Shown: positions 44,301 through 52,322 of the stretch, one piece after another
Layout: each line of letters begins with the position of its first letter
Numbering within the stretch: position 1 is the stretch's first letter
DNA from: Lacinutrix venerupis
GTDB lineage: Bacteria; Bacteroidota; Bacteroidia; Flavobacteriales; Flavobacteriaceae
Length of the DNA stretch: 64,000 nucleotides
Direction of reading: 5' to 3'
Assembly: GCF_003663945.1 (NCBI RefSeq)
Contig: NZ_RCCH01000008.1
Location: 62,001-126,000 of the forward strand
Translations under genes and position numbers: made by a program
The notes under the pieces: generated by a model
The model's database searches: none
The model's input: the letters and a program-made list of their open reading frames with translations, nothing else
What the model was told of the DNA's origin: nothing

Positions 44301-45011
44301 GTTGGAATTCTTAAAAAAGGAAACTTTGGTAGTGATTATGGTTTTAAATTACTTGCAGAAGGCATAGAAATAGGTAAAACACCAAACCGTTATATAGAAA
44401 ATTTTGCACCTTCAACATTAAACACCGAGTTTTATTCTAGAAGGTATTTTACAGCCTTAGAAGCTAATTATAACTACGCCAGTTTCGATAATAAAATTGT
44501 ACCAACAAGAGGGATGACTTTTAATATTGAAACAGGAATTAAAACAGAACCAGAAGACACAAAAAATACTTATGGTTACCTTAACTCCAGTTTAGGATTC
44601 TACAATGCTTTAATAACAAATAGAAGACTAGTATTAAAAACCGATTTAAGAGGACAGGTTAGAGTAGGAGACGATTTGCTTTTTTATCAAGCAGCAAGTA
44701 TTGGAGGAATAAATGGGTTAAGAGGTTATAGAAACGAAAGATTTACAGGAAAAAACTCTTTAGTTGGTAGTGCAGACATACGTTACAGTTTTAAATCTTT
44801 TAAAACAGCAATATTACCACTTCAAATAGGTGTTTTTGCAGGAGGAGATGTGGGTAGAGTATGGCTAAAAAACGATTTTTCAGAAAAATGGCATAACGAT
44901 TATGGTGGTGGTTTTTGGGTATCTGCAGCAGATTCTGTTCAAGGAACATTTAATTTCTTTAATAGCGAAGAAGGTTTAAGGTTTACTTTTGGATTTGGAA
45001 TCGCATTCTAA
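41304..45011 (+). CDS. Outer-membrane protein: metallophosphatase, kinase-like middle region and BamA/TamA-type barrel
   Basis: About 1235 residues. The start at 41304 directly gives a lipoprotein signal (MNKNNIILTVLLLTLSSC, Cys18); longer starts overlap the neighbour. Residues about 45-330 are a calcineurin-like phosphoesterase with every metal motif (LIGDAGK Asp49, LGDNIYPDG Asp84, PGNHDW Asn126-His127, MHHPMY, SGHEHS). Residues about 400-760 are usually unannotated but contain GGGHQTKSLRLK, MRALRKS, LIGDWDRHQDQWRW (Asp610-His612) and PIPRDRDQVF (Asp636, Asp638), arranged like an atypical protein or lipid kinase. Residues about 870-1235 form a surface-antigen-type beta-barrel ending FGFGIAF. 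Substrate unknown. The phosphatase and barrel calls are firm; the kinase idea is my inference. Confidence 0.85.
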   Translation: MNKNNIILTVLLLTLSSCATYKVQYKNKEESVNKLPEKEIDRTFFLIGDAGKSPVGGMSLGLQAFNKHILNKDTNKDYAIFLGDNIYPDGLIKEGEEGHENAINALDAQIKSVETFKGSSIMIPGNHDWYADGVPGVKREEKYIEKALGKNTYQPENGCPLESINVSDEIELIVIDTQWYLEDWNKNPTINDNCEIKTRNRFLEELEGDLKKAQNKRVILAMHHPMYTNGTHGGFFSANKHLYPTQSKLPLPILASLVAQVRTQGGVSIQDRFNERYNELMKRIETLTLEYDNIVIASGHEHSLQYIENNGIKQIVSGAGAKTSAAALSKDGLFSIGQQGFAELTVFKDGSTWVSIYVSENGEPKLMFTKEVLPKTRDVFDVEILPDTFPQTVQASVYTKEETEKSGTHELLLGERYRDLYSTKITAKVATLDTLHGGLEIVRAGGGHQTKSLRLKTKDGRELNMRALRKSATQYLQTVLFKETYIEDEFDKTQVESFVLDFYTAAHPYAFFVVPDLADAGEVYHTNPELYFIPKHKYLGDYNTDYGGELYMIEERPEENYSNERNFGYADDIESTHDIIEKIREDEKYKIDENSFIRARLFDMLIGDWDRHQDQWRWAQFDQENGDKLFKPIPRDRDQVFSNFDGAVLDVLKVLSGSTKQLQVYDAELKDIKWMNSAGIKLDKVLIQNSGKEAWLKQAKFLMDNITDEVIAKAFSKVPEETKNESLIEIQELLKGRRANMLDIAERYYNYLNELVIVTGTDKDDYFEINRIGDNETNVKISRIIDGEKGEVIVDRTFNKDITKELWIYGLDDDDVFEVTGKANNLIFTRIIGGQNNDTYIIKNGRRVRVYDHKSKPNTIKENNGAKINFTDIYNNNLFDFNKNIKRLSTITPAIAYNPDDGFSLGLSFIKTTKGFQRNPYSQQHRFKGGYFFATDGFSIEYDGEFANLFGDWNLHVAGKLTSENFSNNFFGYGNETINNDDVLDLNYNRVKTSIYMASVGILKKGNFGSDYGFKLLAEGIEIGKTPNRYIENFAPSTLNTEFYSRRYFTALEANYNYASFDNKIVPTRGMTFNIETGIKTEPEDTKNTYGYLNSSLGFYNALITNRRLVLKTDLRGQVRVGDDLLFYQAASIGGINGLRGYRNERFTGKNSLVGSADIRYSFKSFKTAILPLQIGVFAGGDVGRVWLKNDFSEKWHNDYGGGFWVSAADSVQGTFNFFNSEEGLRFTFGFGIAF

Positions 45012-45027
45012 ATAAAATCACCATATT

Positions 45028-45075
45028 AAAACCATCAATTTTATTACATTGCTAATATTATTGATGGTTTTCTAA
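45028..45075 (+). terminator. Terminator after the phosphatase-barrel gene
   Basis: AAAACCATCAAT (45028-45039) pairs perfectly with ATTGATGGTTTT (45060-45071) around a 20-base loop and is followed by a T-containing tail. Confidence 0.7.
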
Positions 45076-45083
45076 TTTTTAAA

Positions 45084-45776
45084 ATGAAACAAAACAAAAT
45101 ACTAAAATTCGGGCATAGAGGCGCTAAAGCATATGTTGCCGAAAACACATTAGAATCTGTCTTAAAAGCATTAGAGCTAGGTGTTGATGGTGTAGAGATA
45201 GATGTGCATAAGTGTAAATCTGAAGAGGTAGTGGTTTTTCATGATTTTACTTTAGATAGATTAACAAATGCAAAAGGAGAAATATCAAACTTCAATTTAA
45301 CAGAGTTAAAACAATTACAAATATCTAATACTTATAAAATTCCTACTTTAATCGAAGTGTTAGATTTAGTTAATAATAGCTGCATTGTAAATATAGAACT
45401 AAAAGGAAAAAACACTGCTTTTAAAACTGTTGCTATAATAGAAGATTACATAAAAAATAAAAATTGGAATTATAATAATATTATTATATCAAGTTTTAAT
45501 TTTGAAGAGTTGTTATCAGTTTATAAAATTAATAAAAAAATACCTTTAGGTGTCTTAATAGAATCTAACTTAGAGTCTGCCATAACTTTTGCAAAATCTA
45601 TAAATGCAGTTGCAATACATCCAGATTATAATATGCTAACAAAATCTAATGTAAAAAAAATACAAAACAATGGTTTTAAAGTAAATACTTGGACGGTTAA
45701 TACTATTAAAGACATAGAGAAAATAAAATCTTATAATGTAAACGCTATAATTAGCGATTTTCCAGATAGATTATGA
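45084..45776 (+). CDS. Cytoplasmic glycerophosphodiester phosphodiesterase
   Basis: 230 residues with no signal peptide. The GDPD catalytic pattern is complete: FGHRGAKAY, ENTLES, EIDVHKCKSEEVVVFHD and NIELKGKN, with the C-terminal NTWTVN block. It hydrolyses deacylated phospholipid headgroup diesters to glycerol-3-phosphate and an alcohol. Unlike the exported GDPD-GH16 fusion it acts inside the cell and probably serves phospholipid turnover. It overlaps the next gene by four bases (ATGA), marking a three-gene operon of GDPD, flavoprotein and DUF1697. Confidence 0.92.
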   Translation: MKQNKILKFGHRGAKAYVAENTLESVLKALELGVDGVEIDVHKCKSEEVVVFHDFTLDRLTNAKGEISNFNLTELKQLQISNTYKIPTLIEVLDLVNNSCIVNIELKGKNTAFKTVAIIEDYIKNKNWNYNNIIISSFNFEELLSVYKINKKIPLGVLIESNLESAITFAKSINAVAIHPDYNMLTKSNVKKIQNNGFKVNTWTVNTIKDIEKIKSYNVNAIISDFPDRL

Positions 45777-46984
45777 TAGAAAAAGATGTAATAATAGTTG
45801 GAGGAGGTGCTTCTGGTTTCTTTGCAGCAATAAATATAGCTCAACAAAATCCACATATAAAAGTCACAATTTTAGAACGTGGTAAAGATGTTTTAACAAA
45901 AGTAAAAGTTTCTGGCGGAGGTAGATGTAACGTAACACATGCAGAATTTATTCCGCAAGAATTAGTGCTTAATTATCCACGAGGAGAAAAAGAACTTTTA
46001 GGTCCATTTCATACTTTTATGACAGGAGATACTATTGCTTGGTTCGAAGAACGAGGAGTAGAATTAAAAATTGAAGAAGATGGACGCATGTTTCCTATAT
46101 CTAATAGTTCTCAAACTATTATAGATTGTTTTTTAGAAGAAGCAAAAAAATATAATGTAGAGGTCTTAAAAAATCAACCAGTAATTAATTTAGAAAATCA
46201 AGATAACAATTGGATTGTTAATACTAAAACAAATAAATTAACTTGTAAAAAGTTAATAATTGCTACAGGAAGTAACCCTAAAATATGGAAAGTGATAGAA
46301 AATTTAGGGCATTCAGTAACTTCACCTGTTCCATCTTTATTTACCTTTAATATAAAAGATAAGCGTATAGAAGATATTCCGGGCGTAGTTGCAAAAAACG
46401 TAACAATAAAAGTAATCGATTCAGATTTAGAATCCTACGGTCCATTATTAATTACGCATTGGGGAATGAGTGCGCCTTCAATATTAAAATTATCTGCTTT
46501 TGGAGCATTAGAATTAGCTAAAAGAGATTATAAGTTTAAAATAGAAGTTAATTTTATAAACTTAAATTTTGATATTGCAATATCACGATTAAAGTCTATT
46601 AAAAAAGAGTTTAATAAGAAAAAGGTAATTAATTATTCACAGTTTAATTTACCAAAAAGGCTATGGTATCAATTAGTAATAGCATCTAAAATTAATAAAG
46701 AAACTAATTGGGCAGATTGTACAAAAGTTCAAATAGAAAATTTAGCAAATCAATTAACAAAAGCTGTATTTAATGTAGATGGTAAAAGTACTTTTAAAGA
46801 AGAATTTGTTACGGCAGGAGGAGTAGATTTAAAAGAAGTAAATTTTAAAAATTTTGAAAGTAAACTACACAAAAACCTCTATTTTGTTGGAGAAGTCTTA
46901 AATATAGATGCAATTACAGGCGGATTTAATTTTCAAAACGCTTGGACAGGAGCTTATATACTATCGCAAAGTATTTTTAAATAA
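45773..46984 (+). CDS. BaiN/HI0933-family FAD-dependent flavoprotein
   Basis: 403-residue flavoprotein. It has the N-terminal FAD-binding loop IIVGGGASGFFAAINIAQ (about 7-24), the family-defining KVSGGGRCNVTH block (about 46-57), and the C-terminal FAD block FVGEVLNIDAITGGFNFQNAWTGA with TAGGVDLKEV just before it. The family is annotated as aminoacetone oxidase-like or BaiN-type reductase, but the true reaction is unsettled for most members. It overlaps the GDPD gene by four bases upstream and the DUF1697 gene by one base (TAATG) downstream, indicating translational coupling. Confidence 0.9.
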   Translation: MIEKDVIIVGGGASGFFAAINIAQQNPHIKVTILERGKDVLTKVKVSGGGRCNVTHAEFIPQELVLNYPRGEKELLGPFHTFMTGDTIAWFEERGVELKIEEDGRMFPISNSSQTIIDCFLEEAKKYNVEVLKNQPVINLENQDNNWIVNTKTNKLTCKKLIIATGSNPKIWKVIENLGHSVTSPVPSLFTFNIKDKRIEDIPGVVAKNVTIKVIDSDLESYGPLLITHWGMSAPSILKLSAFGALELAKRDYKFKIEVNFINLNFDIAISRLKSIKKEFNKKKVINYSQFNLPKRLWYQLVIASKINKETNWADCTKVQIENLANQLTKAVFNVDGKSTFKEEFVTAGGVDLKEVNFKNFESKLHKNLYFVGEVLNIDAITGGFNFQNAWTGAYILSQSIFK

Positions 46985-47511
46985 TGAATACATATATCAC
47001 GTTATTAAGAGGAATAAATGTTGGTGGACATAAAAAAGTTCCAATGGCTATATTAAGGGAATTGTTAAGTAAAGCTGGGTTTATTAACGTAAAAACATAC
47101 ATTCAAAGTGGAAATATTGTTTTTCAATCATTAGAAAATCAAACAAAAAAAATAGAAAAAGAAATCCAGCAACTTATAGACTTTCATTTTGGTTTTAGCG
47201 TTTCAATAATAGTTAAAACAAAACTAGAGTTGCAAACTATTTTTGATAACTGTGTTTTTTCAAACGAAAAAAAAATAAAAAGCTATTTCATTTTATTAGA
47301 TAGTATTCCTAATGCAAAATATGTTAAAGAAGTGGAGGCTATTAGTTTTGAAAACGAAGAATTTTCTATAATAAATAACTGCCTTTATTTTTATTCATCA
47401 ACTGGATATGGGCGTACAAAATTTAATATGGCTACGTTCGAAAAAAAATTAAAAGTAAATGCTACTTCAAGAAACTATAATACAATAAATAAATTACTAC
47501 AGTTAGCTTAA
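46984..47511 (+). CDS. DUF1697 family protein
   Basis: 175-residue small cytoplasmic protein. The opening YITLLRGINVGGHKKVPMA, then KTYIQSGNIVFQS and the C-terminal YGRTKFNMATFEKKL, then ATSRNYNTINKLL, define DUF1697. No enzymatic function is established. The ATG overlaps the flavoprotein stop by one base, and the 3' end overlaps the convergent TetR gene by four bases. It looks complete. Confidence 0.88.
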   Translation: MNTYITLLRGINVGGHKKVPMAILRELLSKAGFINVKTYIQSGNIVFQSLENQTKKIEKEIQQLIDFHFGFSVSIIVKTKLELQTIFDNCVFSNEKKIKSYFILLDSIPNAKYVKEVEAISFENEEFSIINNCLYFYSSTGYGRTKFNMATFEKKLKVNATSRNYNTINKLLQLA

Positions 47512-48074
47512 TGCTTTTTAGGGTTTTTAATACAATCCCAAGACATGTTTATAGCATCACTTAATTCTTTACTATTCATTTCTAATTCATTCTTAAATTT
47601 TAATCTTGCAGCAGAAATTACATTACCAAAACTTACTTGCATAATAAGTCTTAAATGTACATCTCTAAGGTCTTTACTTAAAATTGCGTTTAAAAAGAAA
47701 TCTCTAATATTTATAAAGTGAGGAATGCTTTTAGATCTTATTTCCGAATTAATAATTGGAGGAACACCTACAAATTCTATAAACTTAAAAGCTAAAGGGT
47801 TGCCAATAAAATAATTGTACAAATTTAGCCACATAATTTCAAACTGTTTCTTTACATTTTTTTCAGGTACATTAGCCATCATTACAACTCCAAAATCTTG
47901 ACAAATCATTATATATATTTCTTCAATAATTTGTTCTTTGTTTTTAAAGTAATGGTATATTGTACCAACAGCAACACCTGCTTCCTTGGCAACTTGAGAC
48001 ATTGGAGTAGCGTGCACTCCTTGTTCTACCACAAGCTCTAGCATGGTAAGAATAATTCTCTTTTTTTTGTCCAT
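47508..48074 (-). CDS. TetR-family transcriptional regulator
   Basis: 188 residues. The N-terminal helix-turn-helix (TPMSQVAKEAGVAVGTIYHY, then FKNKEQIIEEIY, about 23-55) is typical TetR; the C-terminal helices form a ligand-binding and dimer domain of unknown specificity. It diverges from the mevalonate-pathway genes across a 240-bp gap containing an inverted repeat (48231-48252) that could be its operator. Control of those genes is therefore possible but not shown. No resistance pump or other classic TetR target lies nearby. Confidence 0.88.
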   Translation of the reverse strand: MDKKKRIILTMLELVVEQGVHATPMSQVAKEAGVAVGTIYHYFKNKEQIIEEIYIMICQDFGVVMMANVPEKNVKKQFEIMWLNLYNYFIGNPLAFKFIEFVGVPPIINSEIRSKSIPHFINIRDFFLNAILSKDLRDVHLRLIMQVSFGNVISAARLKFKNELEMNSKELSDAINMSWDCIKNPKKH

Positions 48075-48230
48075 TTTATATTGTGTCTAAAATAGGTATA
48101 GACTTTTAATATTTTGAAGAAGAGGGATTTATGGGGTCTTCGTATAAAAGCTAAAGTTAGTTTTGTTTTATTAATAGTTAATATTAAAGCCTTTAAGAGT
48201 ATTGTAAATAAACTCTAGTGGTAAACATCA

Positions 48231-48252
48231 TTAAACGAAATATACGTTTTAA
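48231..48252. promoter_or_regulatory. Inverted repeat, possible TetR operator
   Basis: TTAAACG (48231-48237) and CGTTTTAA (48245-48252) form a near-perfect inverted repeat with a seven-base spacer, located about 40 bases upstream of the -7 box of the next gene. Size and placement suit a TetR-family site; ownership is inferred. Confidence 0.4.
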
Positions 48253-48292
48253 TATTTGACGAAAATAGAAATATTTAAATAGAATTAAAAAC

Positions 48293-48300
48293 TATATTTG
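48293..48300 (+). promoter_or_regulatory. Flavobacterial -7 box for the mevalonate genes
   Basis: TATATTTG is a perfect TAnnTTTG match. Its last base would be the first base of a possible GTG start, so the ATG at 48318 is the better start and leaves a leader of roughly a dozen bases. Confidence 0.55.
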
Positions 48301-48317
48301 TGGAAATTAATTTTTTG

Positions 48318-49400
48318 ATGCTTGAAAATAAGTTTATTCCTACAAATATATTAGAGAAAAATATTAGCGGTAAAATTACTTGGTCATCACCAAGTAATAT
48401 TGCTTTAGTAAAATATTGGGGAAAAAAAGAAAATCAAATCCCAGAGAATCAGTCTATTAGTTTTACGCTAGAAGCATGTAAAACAATAACTAATTTATAT
48501 TATTCTAAAAACGAATCTTCAAGTAAAGATTTTTCGTTTAAAGTATTTTTAGATAATGTTCCTAAGCCAGATTTCGAACCTAAAATTGAAACATTTTTTA
48601 AACGCATTGAAGTTTACATGCCTTTTTTAAAAGATTTTCATTTTAAAATTGAAACAAAAAACACATTCCCACATAGTTCTGGTATTGCTTCTTCCGCTTC
48701 AGGTATGAGTGCTTTAGCACTGTGTTTAATGAGTGTTGAAAAAGAATTAAATCCTGAAATTAGTGAAGAATATTTTAATAAAAAAGCTTCCTTTTTAGCA
48801 AGACTAGGGTCAGGAAGTGCATGCAGAAGTATTGAAGGAGATTTAGTGGTTTGGGGAAAACACAATAATATTGATGGAAGCAGCGATTTGTTTGGTATTA
48901 AATATCCATACCAAGTACATGATAATTTTAAAAACTATCAAGATACTATATTGCTAGTAGATAAAGGTGAAAAGCAAGTAAGCAGCACAGTTGGACATAA
49001 TTTAATGCATGGTCATCCATTTGCGCAAGAACGTTTTAAAGAAGCAGAAGAAAATATTACTAAAATTAAAGGTATTTTAGAATCTGGAGATTTAAAAGCA
49101 TTTATAGCACTTGTGGAAAGCGAAGCATTAACATTGCATGCTATGATGATGACAAGTATGCCATACTTTATTTTAATGAAACCTAATACATTAGAAATTA
49201 TAAATAAAATATGGAATTTTAGAAAACAAACAGGATTACATATTTGCTTTACTTTAGATGCAGGAGCTAATGTTCATATTCTATATCCTGAGAAAGAAGC
49301 TAAAACAATTCTAGAATTCATTAAGACAGAGTTAGTTGCATATTGCCAAAATGGTCACTATATTTGTGATAGAATTGGATTTGGTGCAAAAAAACTCTAA
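48318..49400 (+). CDS. mvaD: Diphosphomevalonate decarboxylase
   Basis: GHMP-family enzyme making isopentenyl diphosphate from diphosphomevalonate. From ATG 48318 it has 360 residues. Visible landmarks are WSSPSNIALVKYWGK (substrate-binding N-terminus), the ATP-binding glycine/serine loop PHSSGIASSASGMSALAL, RLGSGSACRSIEGDLVVWG, and CFTLDAGANVHILYP with the catalytic aspartate. It is followed by a second GHMP kinase and a prenyltransferase, so isoprenoid supply and use are grouped. Flavobacteria generally use the mevalonate route, unlike most bacteria. Confidence 0.94.
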   Translation: MLENKFIPTNILEKNISGKITWSSPSNIALVKYWGKKENQIPENQSISFTLEACKTITNLYYSKNESSSKDFSFKVFLDNVPKPDFEPKIETFFKRIEVYMPFLKDFHFKIETKNTFPHSSGIASSASGMSALALCLMSVEKELNPEISEEYFNKKASFLARLGSGSACRSIEGDLVVWGKHNNIDGSSDLFGIKYPYQVHDNFKNYQDTILLVDKGEKQVSSTVGHNLMHGHPFAQERFKEAEENITKIKGILESGDLKAFIALVESEALTLHAMMMTSMPYFILMKPNTLEIINKIWNFRKQTGLHICFTLDAGANVHILYPEKEAKTILEFIKTELVAYCQNGHYICDRIGFGAKKL

Positions 49401-49448
49401 TTTCATTAAGTAATTATAAATAGCGCTAAATACTCAACACTGTAATAA

Positions 49449-50378
49449 ATGAAAGGTCCACTCTTCTATTCAAAAATCCTACTTTTCGGAGAATATGGAA
49501 TTATTAAAGATTCTAAAGGATTATCTATTCCATATAATTTTTATAATGGAGCATTAAAAACAGATAAAAACCTTTCTGAAGAAGCTAAAAAATCTAATGC
49601 AAGTTTAGTAAAATATGCATCATACTTAAGTAACATAAGCGAAGATTTAGTAGTTTTTGAAATTAATAAACTAAAAGCAGATGTAGCCAATGGGATGTAT
49701 TTTGATTCGTCTATACCACAAGGCTATGGAGTAGGAAGTAGTGGAGCATTAGTTGCTGCTATTTATGATAAATACGCACTAAATAAAATTACTGTTTTAG
49801 AGAACTTAACAAGAGAAAAATTACTTCAACTTAAAGCTATTTTTGCTGAGATGGAATCTTTTTTTCATGGTAAATCTTCAGGTTTAGACCCACTTAATAG
49901 TTATTTAAGTTTACCAATCCTTATTAATTCTAAAGATAATATTGAAGCAACAGGAATACCAACTCAAAGCACTTCTGGAAAAGGAGCAGTATTTTTGTTA
50001 GATAGTGGCGTTACCGGTGAAACAGCACCAATGGTTAGTATCTTTATGGAGAGTATGAAACAGGAAGGGTTTCGTAAAATGTTAAAAAATCAATTTATAA
50101 AACACACAGATGCTTGTGTAGAAGATTTTTTAAAAGGAGATATAAAATCATTATTTAGCAATACAAAACAATTATCTAAAGTTGTACTTAATAACTTTAA
50201 ACCAATGATACCTAAGCAGTTTCATGAACTTTGGAAAAAAGGAATAGAAACTAACGAATATTACCTAAAGCTTTGTGGTTCTGGAGGTGGTGGTTATATT
50301 TTAGGCTTTACACAAGACATCGCTAAAGCAGAAAAATCTCTTAAAGACTTTAAATTAGAAATAGTTTATAATTTCTAG
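49449..50378 (+). CDS. Mevalonate kinase-like GHMP kinase
   Basis: 309 residues with all three GHMP motifs: KILLFGEYGII near the N-terminus, the ATP loop PQGYGVGSSGALVAAIYD, and the C-terminal KLCGSGGGGYILGF. The segment FFHGKSSGLDPLNSYLSLP contains the mevalonate-kinase-type catalytic aspartate. It starts 48 bases after the decarboxylase gene. Annotation as mevalonate kinase is usual for this Bacteroidota type; phosphomevalonate kinase activity cannot be excluded from sequence. Confidence 0.87.
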   Translation: MKGPLFYSKILLFGEYGIIKDSKGLSIPYNFYNGALKTDKNLSEEAKKSNASLVKYASYLSNISEDLVVFEINKLKADVANGMYFDSSIPQGYGVGSSGALVAAIYDKYALNKITVLENLTREKLLQLKAIFAEMESFFHGKSSGLDPLNSYLSLPILINSKDNIEATGIPTQSTSGKGAVFLLDSGVTGETAPMVSIFMESMKQEGFRKMLKNQFIKHTDACVEDFLKGDIKSLFSNTKQLSKVVLNNFKPMIPKQFHELWKKGIETNEYYLKLCGSGGGGYILGFTQDIAKAEKSLKDFKLEIVYNF

Positions 50379-50434
50379 ATTGGCAACTCTCTTAATATTA
50401 TTTTCAAGCTCTCAATAAAAATGTAACAATCTTT

Positions 50435-51340
50435 ATGTTTACCAGAAAACAGAAACACATTCTAATTAAATTTTTTAGTTTGTTCTCTGTTGTTCGAGGT
50501 TACAACATTCTTATAATTGTATTGGCTCAATATTTAACCTCGGTTTATATTTTTGCGCACGATATGCCAGCAAAAAAAGTATTGTTAGATGTTAACTTAT
50601 TAATGTTGGTAATGGCATCGGCAGCTGTTATTGCCGCAGGTTATATAATAAACAACTTTTACGATTCTGAGAAAGATTTAATTAATAGACCAAATAAATC
50701 TATGCTAGATAAATTGGTAAGCCAAAACACAAAACTATCATTTTATTTTGTGTTAAATTTCTCGGCAATTATAATGGCAAGTTATGTGTCTTTTAATCCT
50801 GTTTTATTCTTTTCGGCTTATATTTTTGCTATTTGGTTTTATTCTCACAAATTAAAAAAGCTACCAATAATAGGAAATATAGTATCAGCTTTATTAACAA
50901 TAGCACCTTTTTTCGCAATATTTATTTATTATAAAAACTTTGATAGTGTAATTTTTGCACATGCATTATTTTTATTTTTAATAATAGCAATTCGAGAACT
51001 CACTAAAGATTTAGAGAACATGAAAGGAGATTTAGCTTTAAATTATAGAACAATTCCTGTAGTTTATGGAGACAAAACTTCAAAAAAAATGATTACATTA
51101 TTAATCCTTTTAACTAGTATTCCTCTGTATCTTTTAATTTATAAGTTTGAAATTGGTTACATGACTTATTACTTTTTTCTAGCCATATTTCTTTTAATAA
51201 CGTTTTTATTATTTCTATGGAAATCCTCAACAAAAATACATTATGTAATTTTGCATAACATATTAAAAGTTATAATAGTAGCAGGAATTTTTAGTATCTT
51301 ATTAATAGATATAGACTTAGTATTAAATAGAATTTTATAA
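50435..51340 (+). CDS. UbiA-family prenyltransferase (geranylgeranylglycerol-phosphate geranylgeranyltransferase-like)
   Basis: 301-residue integral membrane enzyme with about eight or nine helices. The two Asp-rich diphosphate-binding motifs are NNFYDSEKDLINRPNK (about 72-88) and RELTKDLENMKGD (about 187-200). Family members attach an isoprenoid chain to an acceptor in the membrane. Its place after two mevalonate genes suggests use of their product. Annotation databases often call such proteins geranylgeranylglycerol-phosphate geranylgeranyltransferase, an archaeal lipid enzyme; in a flavobacterium a quinone or other lipid acceptor is equally possible. Confidence 0.85.
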   Translation: MFTRKQKHILIKFFSLFSVVRGYNILIIVLAQYLTSVYIFAHDMPAKKVLLDVNLLMLVMASAAVIAAGYIINNFYDSEKDLINRPNKSMLDKLVSQNTKLSFYFVLNFSAIIMASYVSFNPVLFFSAYIFAIWFYSHKLKKLPIIGNIVSALLTIAPFFAIFIYYKNFDSVIFAHALFLFLIIAIRELTKDLENMKGDLALNYRTIPVVYGDKTSKKMITLLILLTSIPLYLLIYKFEIGYMTYYFFLAIFLLITFLLFLWKSSTKIHYVILHNILKVIIVAGIFSILLIDIDLVLNRIL

Positions 51341-51398
51341 TATAGTAATTCATTTAAACAAAAAAATGAAAGTAAATTTACTAATCGAAATTATACTA

Positions 51399-51406
51399 TA
51401 TCTTTG
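51399..51406 (+). promoter_or_regulatory. Flavobacterial -7 box for the pseudouridine-synthase-like gene
   Basis: TATCTTTG, a perfect TAnnTTTG match, ends 14 bases before the ATG at 51421. Confidence 0.55.
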
Positions 51407-51420
51407 CAAAAAAATATACC

Positions 51421-52272
51421 ATGAGTAAACAAAGCGGAAAAAGACAAGGAAAATCTGCTCCAGATGGAGGCAGAAAAGCTTACAAAAACAATGTTGTAAA
51501 GAGTAATGGTGGAGGAAAAAACTCAGGTTCTAAAGCAAAAGGAACAAAACCTAAGAAATCAACCAATTCAAGCGAAATACGTTTAAATAAATATATAGCA
51601 AATTCTGGAGTATGTTCTCGTAGAGATGCAGATGTACATATTGCAACAGGTTTAGTAAGTGTAAACGGAAAAATAGTTACAGAAATGGGCTATAAAGTTA
51701 AACTAGAAGACGAAGTACGTTACGACGGTGCACGAATAAATCCAGAAAAGAAAGCATACGTATTATTAAACAAACCTAAAGGTTTTGCAACAACTACTAG
51801 CGAGCACAAAGGTAAAACTGTAATGGATTTGGTAGCTAATGCAACATCGTCACGAATAAAACCAATTGGTCGTTTAGGTCGTAACTCTACAGGTTTATTA
51901 CTATTTACCAACGATGAAAAAATTGTATCTCGTTTTACAAGTTCTAATAAAGGAGTAGAACGTTTATTTCATTTAGAATTAGATAGAAATCTAAAAATAG
52001 AAGACTTAAGGAAAATTAGAGAAGGTTTACGTATTGAAGGTAAACAAATTAACGTTGAAGAAATAGATTACGTAAACGATAAAAAGAACGAAGTAGGTAT
52101 AAAAATCAAAAATACAGGTAACACTATTTTACACACTATTTTCGATTATTTTAAGCACGAGTTAATAAAAATAGATTGTGTGCAAATAGCACATTTAACT
52201 AAAAAAGACATTCCAAGAGGAAATTGGAAAATATTAACAGAACAAGAAGTGCAAACATTAATGATGATGTAA
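51421..52272 (+). CDS. RluB/RsuA-family pseudouridine synthase with altered active site
   Basis: 283 residues. A basic, Gly/Ser/Lys-rich tail (1-52) precedes an S4 RNA-binding domain (about 53-110, RLNKYIANSGVCSRRDAD) and a pseudouridine synthase domain (about 118-283, KAYVLLNKPKGFATTTSEH). In this family the catalytic aspartate lies in GRLD; here the sequence is IGRLGRNSTGLLLFTND, with Gly153 (GGT codon) at that position. The rest of the fold appears intact. Either it is a non-catalytic RNA-binding relative or catalysis differs. It has its own promoter and a strong terminator, so it is a single-gene unit. Confidence 0.85.
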   Translation: MSKQSGKRQGKSAPDGGRKAYKNNVVKSNGGGKNSGSKAKGTKPKKSTNSSEIRLNKYIANSGVCSRRDADVHIATGLVSVNGKIVTEMGYKVKLEDEVRYDGARINPEKKAYVLLNKPKGFATTTSEHKGKTVMDLVANATSSRIKPIGRLGRNSTGLLLFTNDEKIVSRFTSSNKGVERLFHLELDRNLKIEDLRKIREGLRIEGKQINVEEIDYVNDKKNEVGIKIKNTGNTILHTIFDYFKHELIKIDCVQIAHLTKKDIPRGNWKILTEQEVQTLMMM

Positions 52273-52292
52273 TTTAAAACAAAATATAGATT

Positions 52293-52322
52293 AAAAAATC
52301 GAGCAAACGCTCGATTTTTTTT
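52293..52322 (+). terminator. Terminator after the pseudouridine-synthase-like gene
   Basis: AAAAAATCGAGC (52293-52304) and GCTCGATTTTTT (52309-52320) form a perfect 12-bp stem with loop AAAC and a T-run. Confidence 0.92.

Noticed and set aside
48300-48317. GTG start for diphosphomevalonate decarboxylase
   Set aside because: The G of this GTG is the last base of the -7 box TATATTTG, so it would not be in the mRNA.
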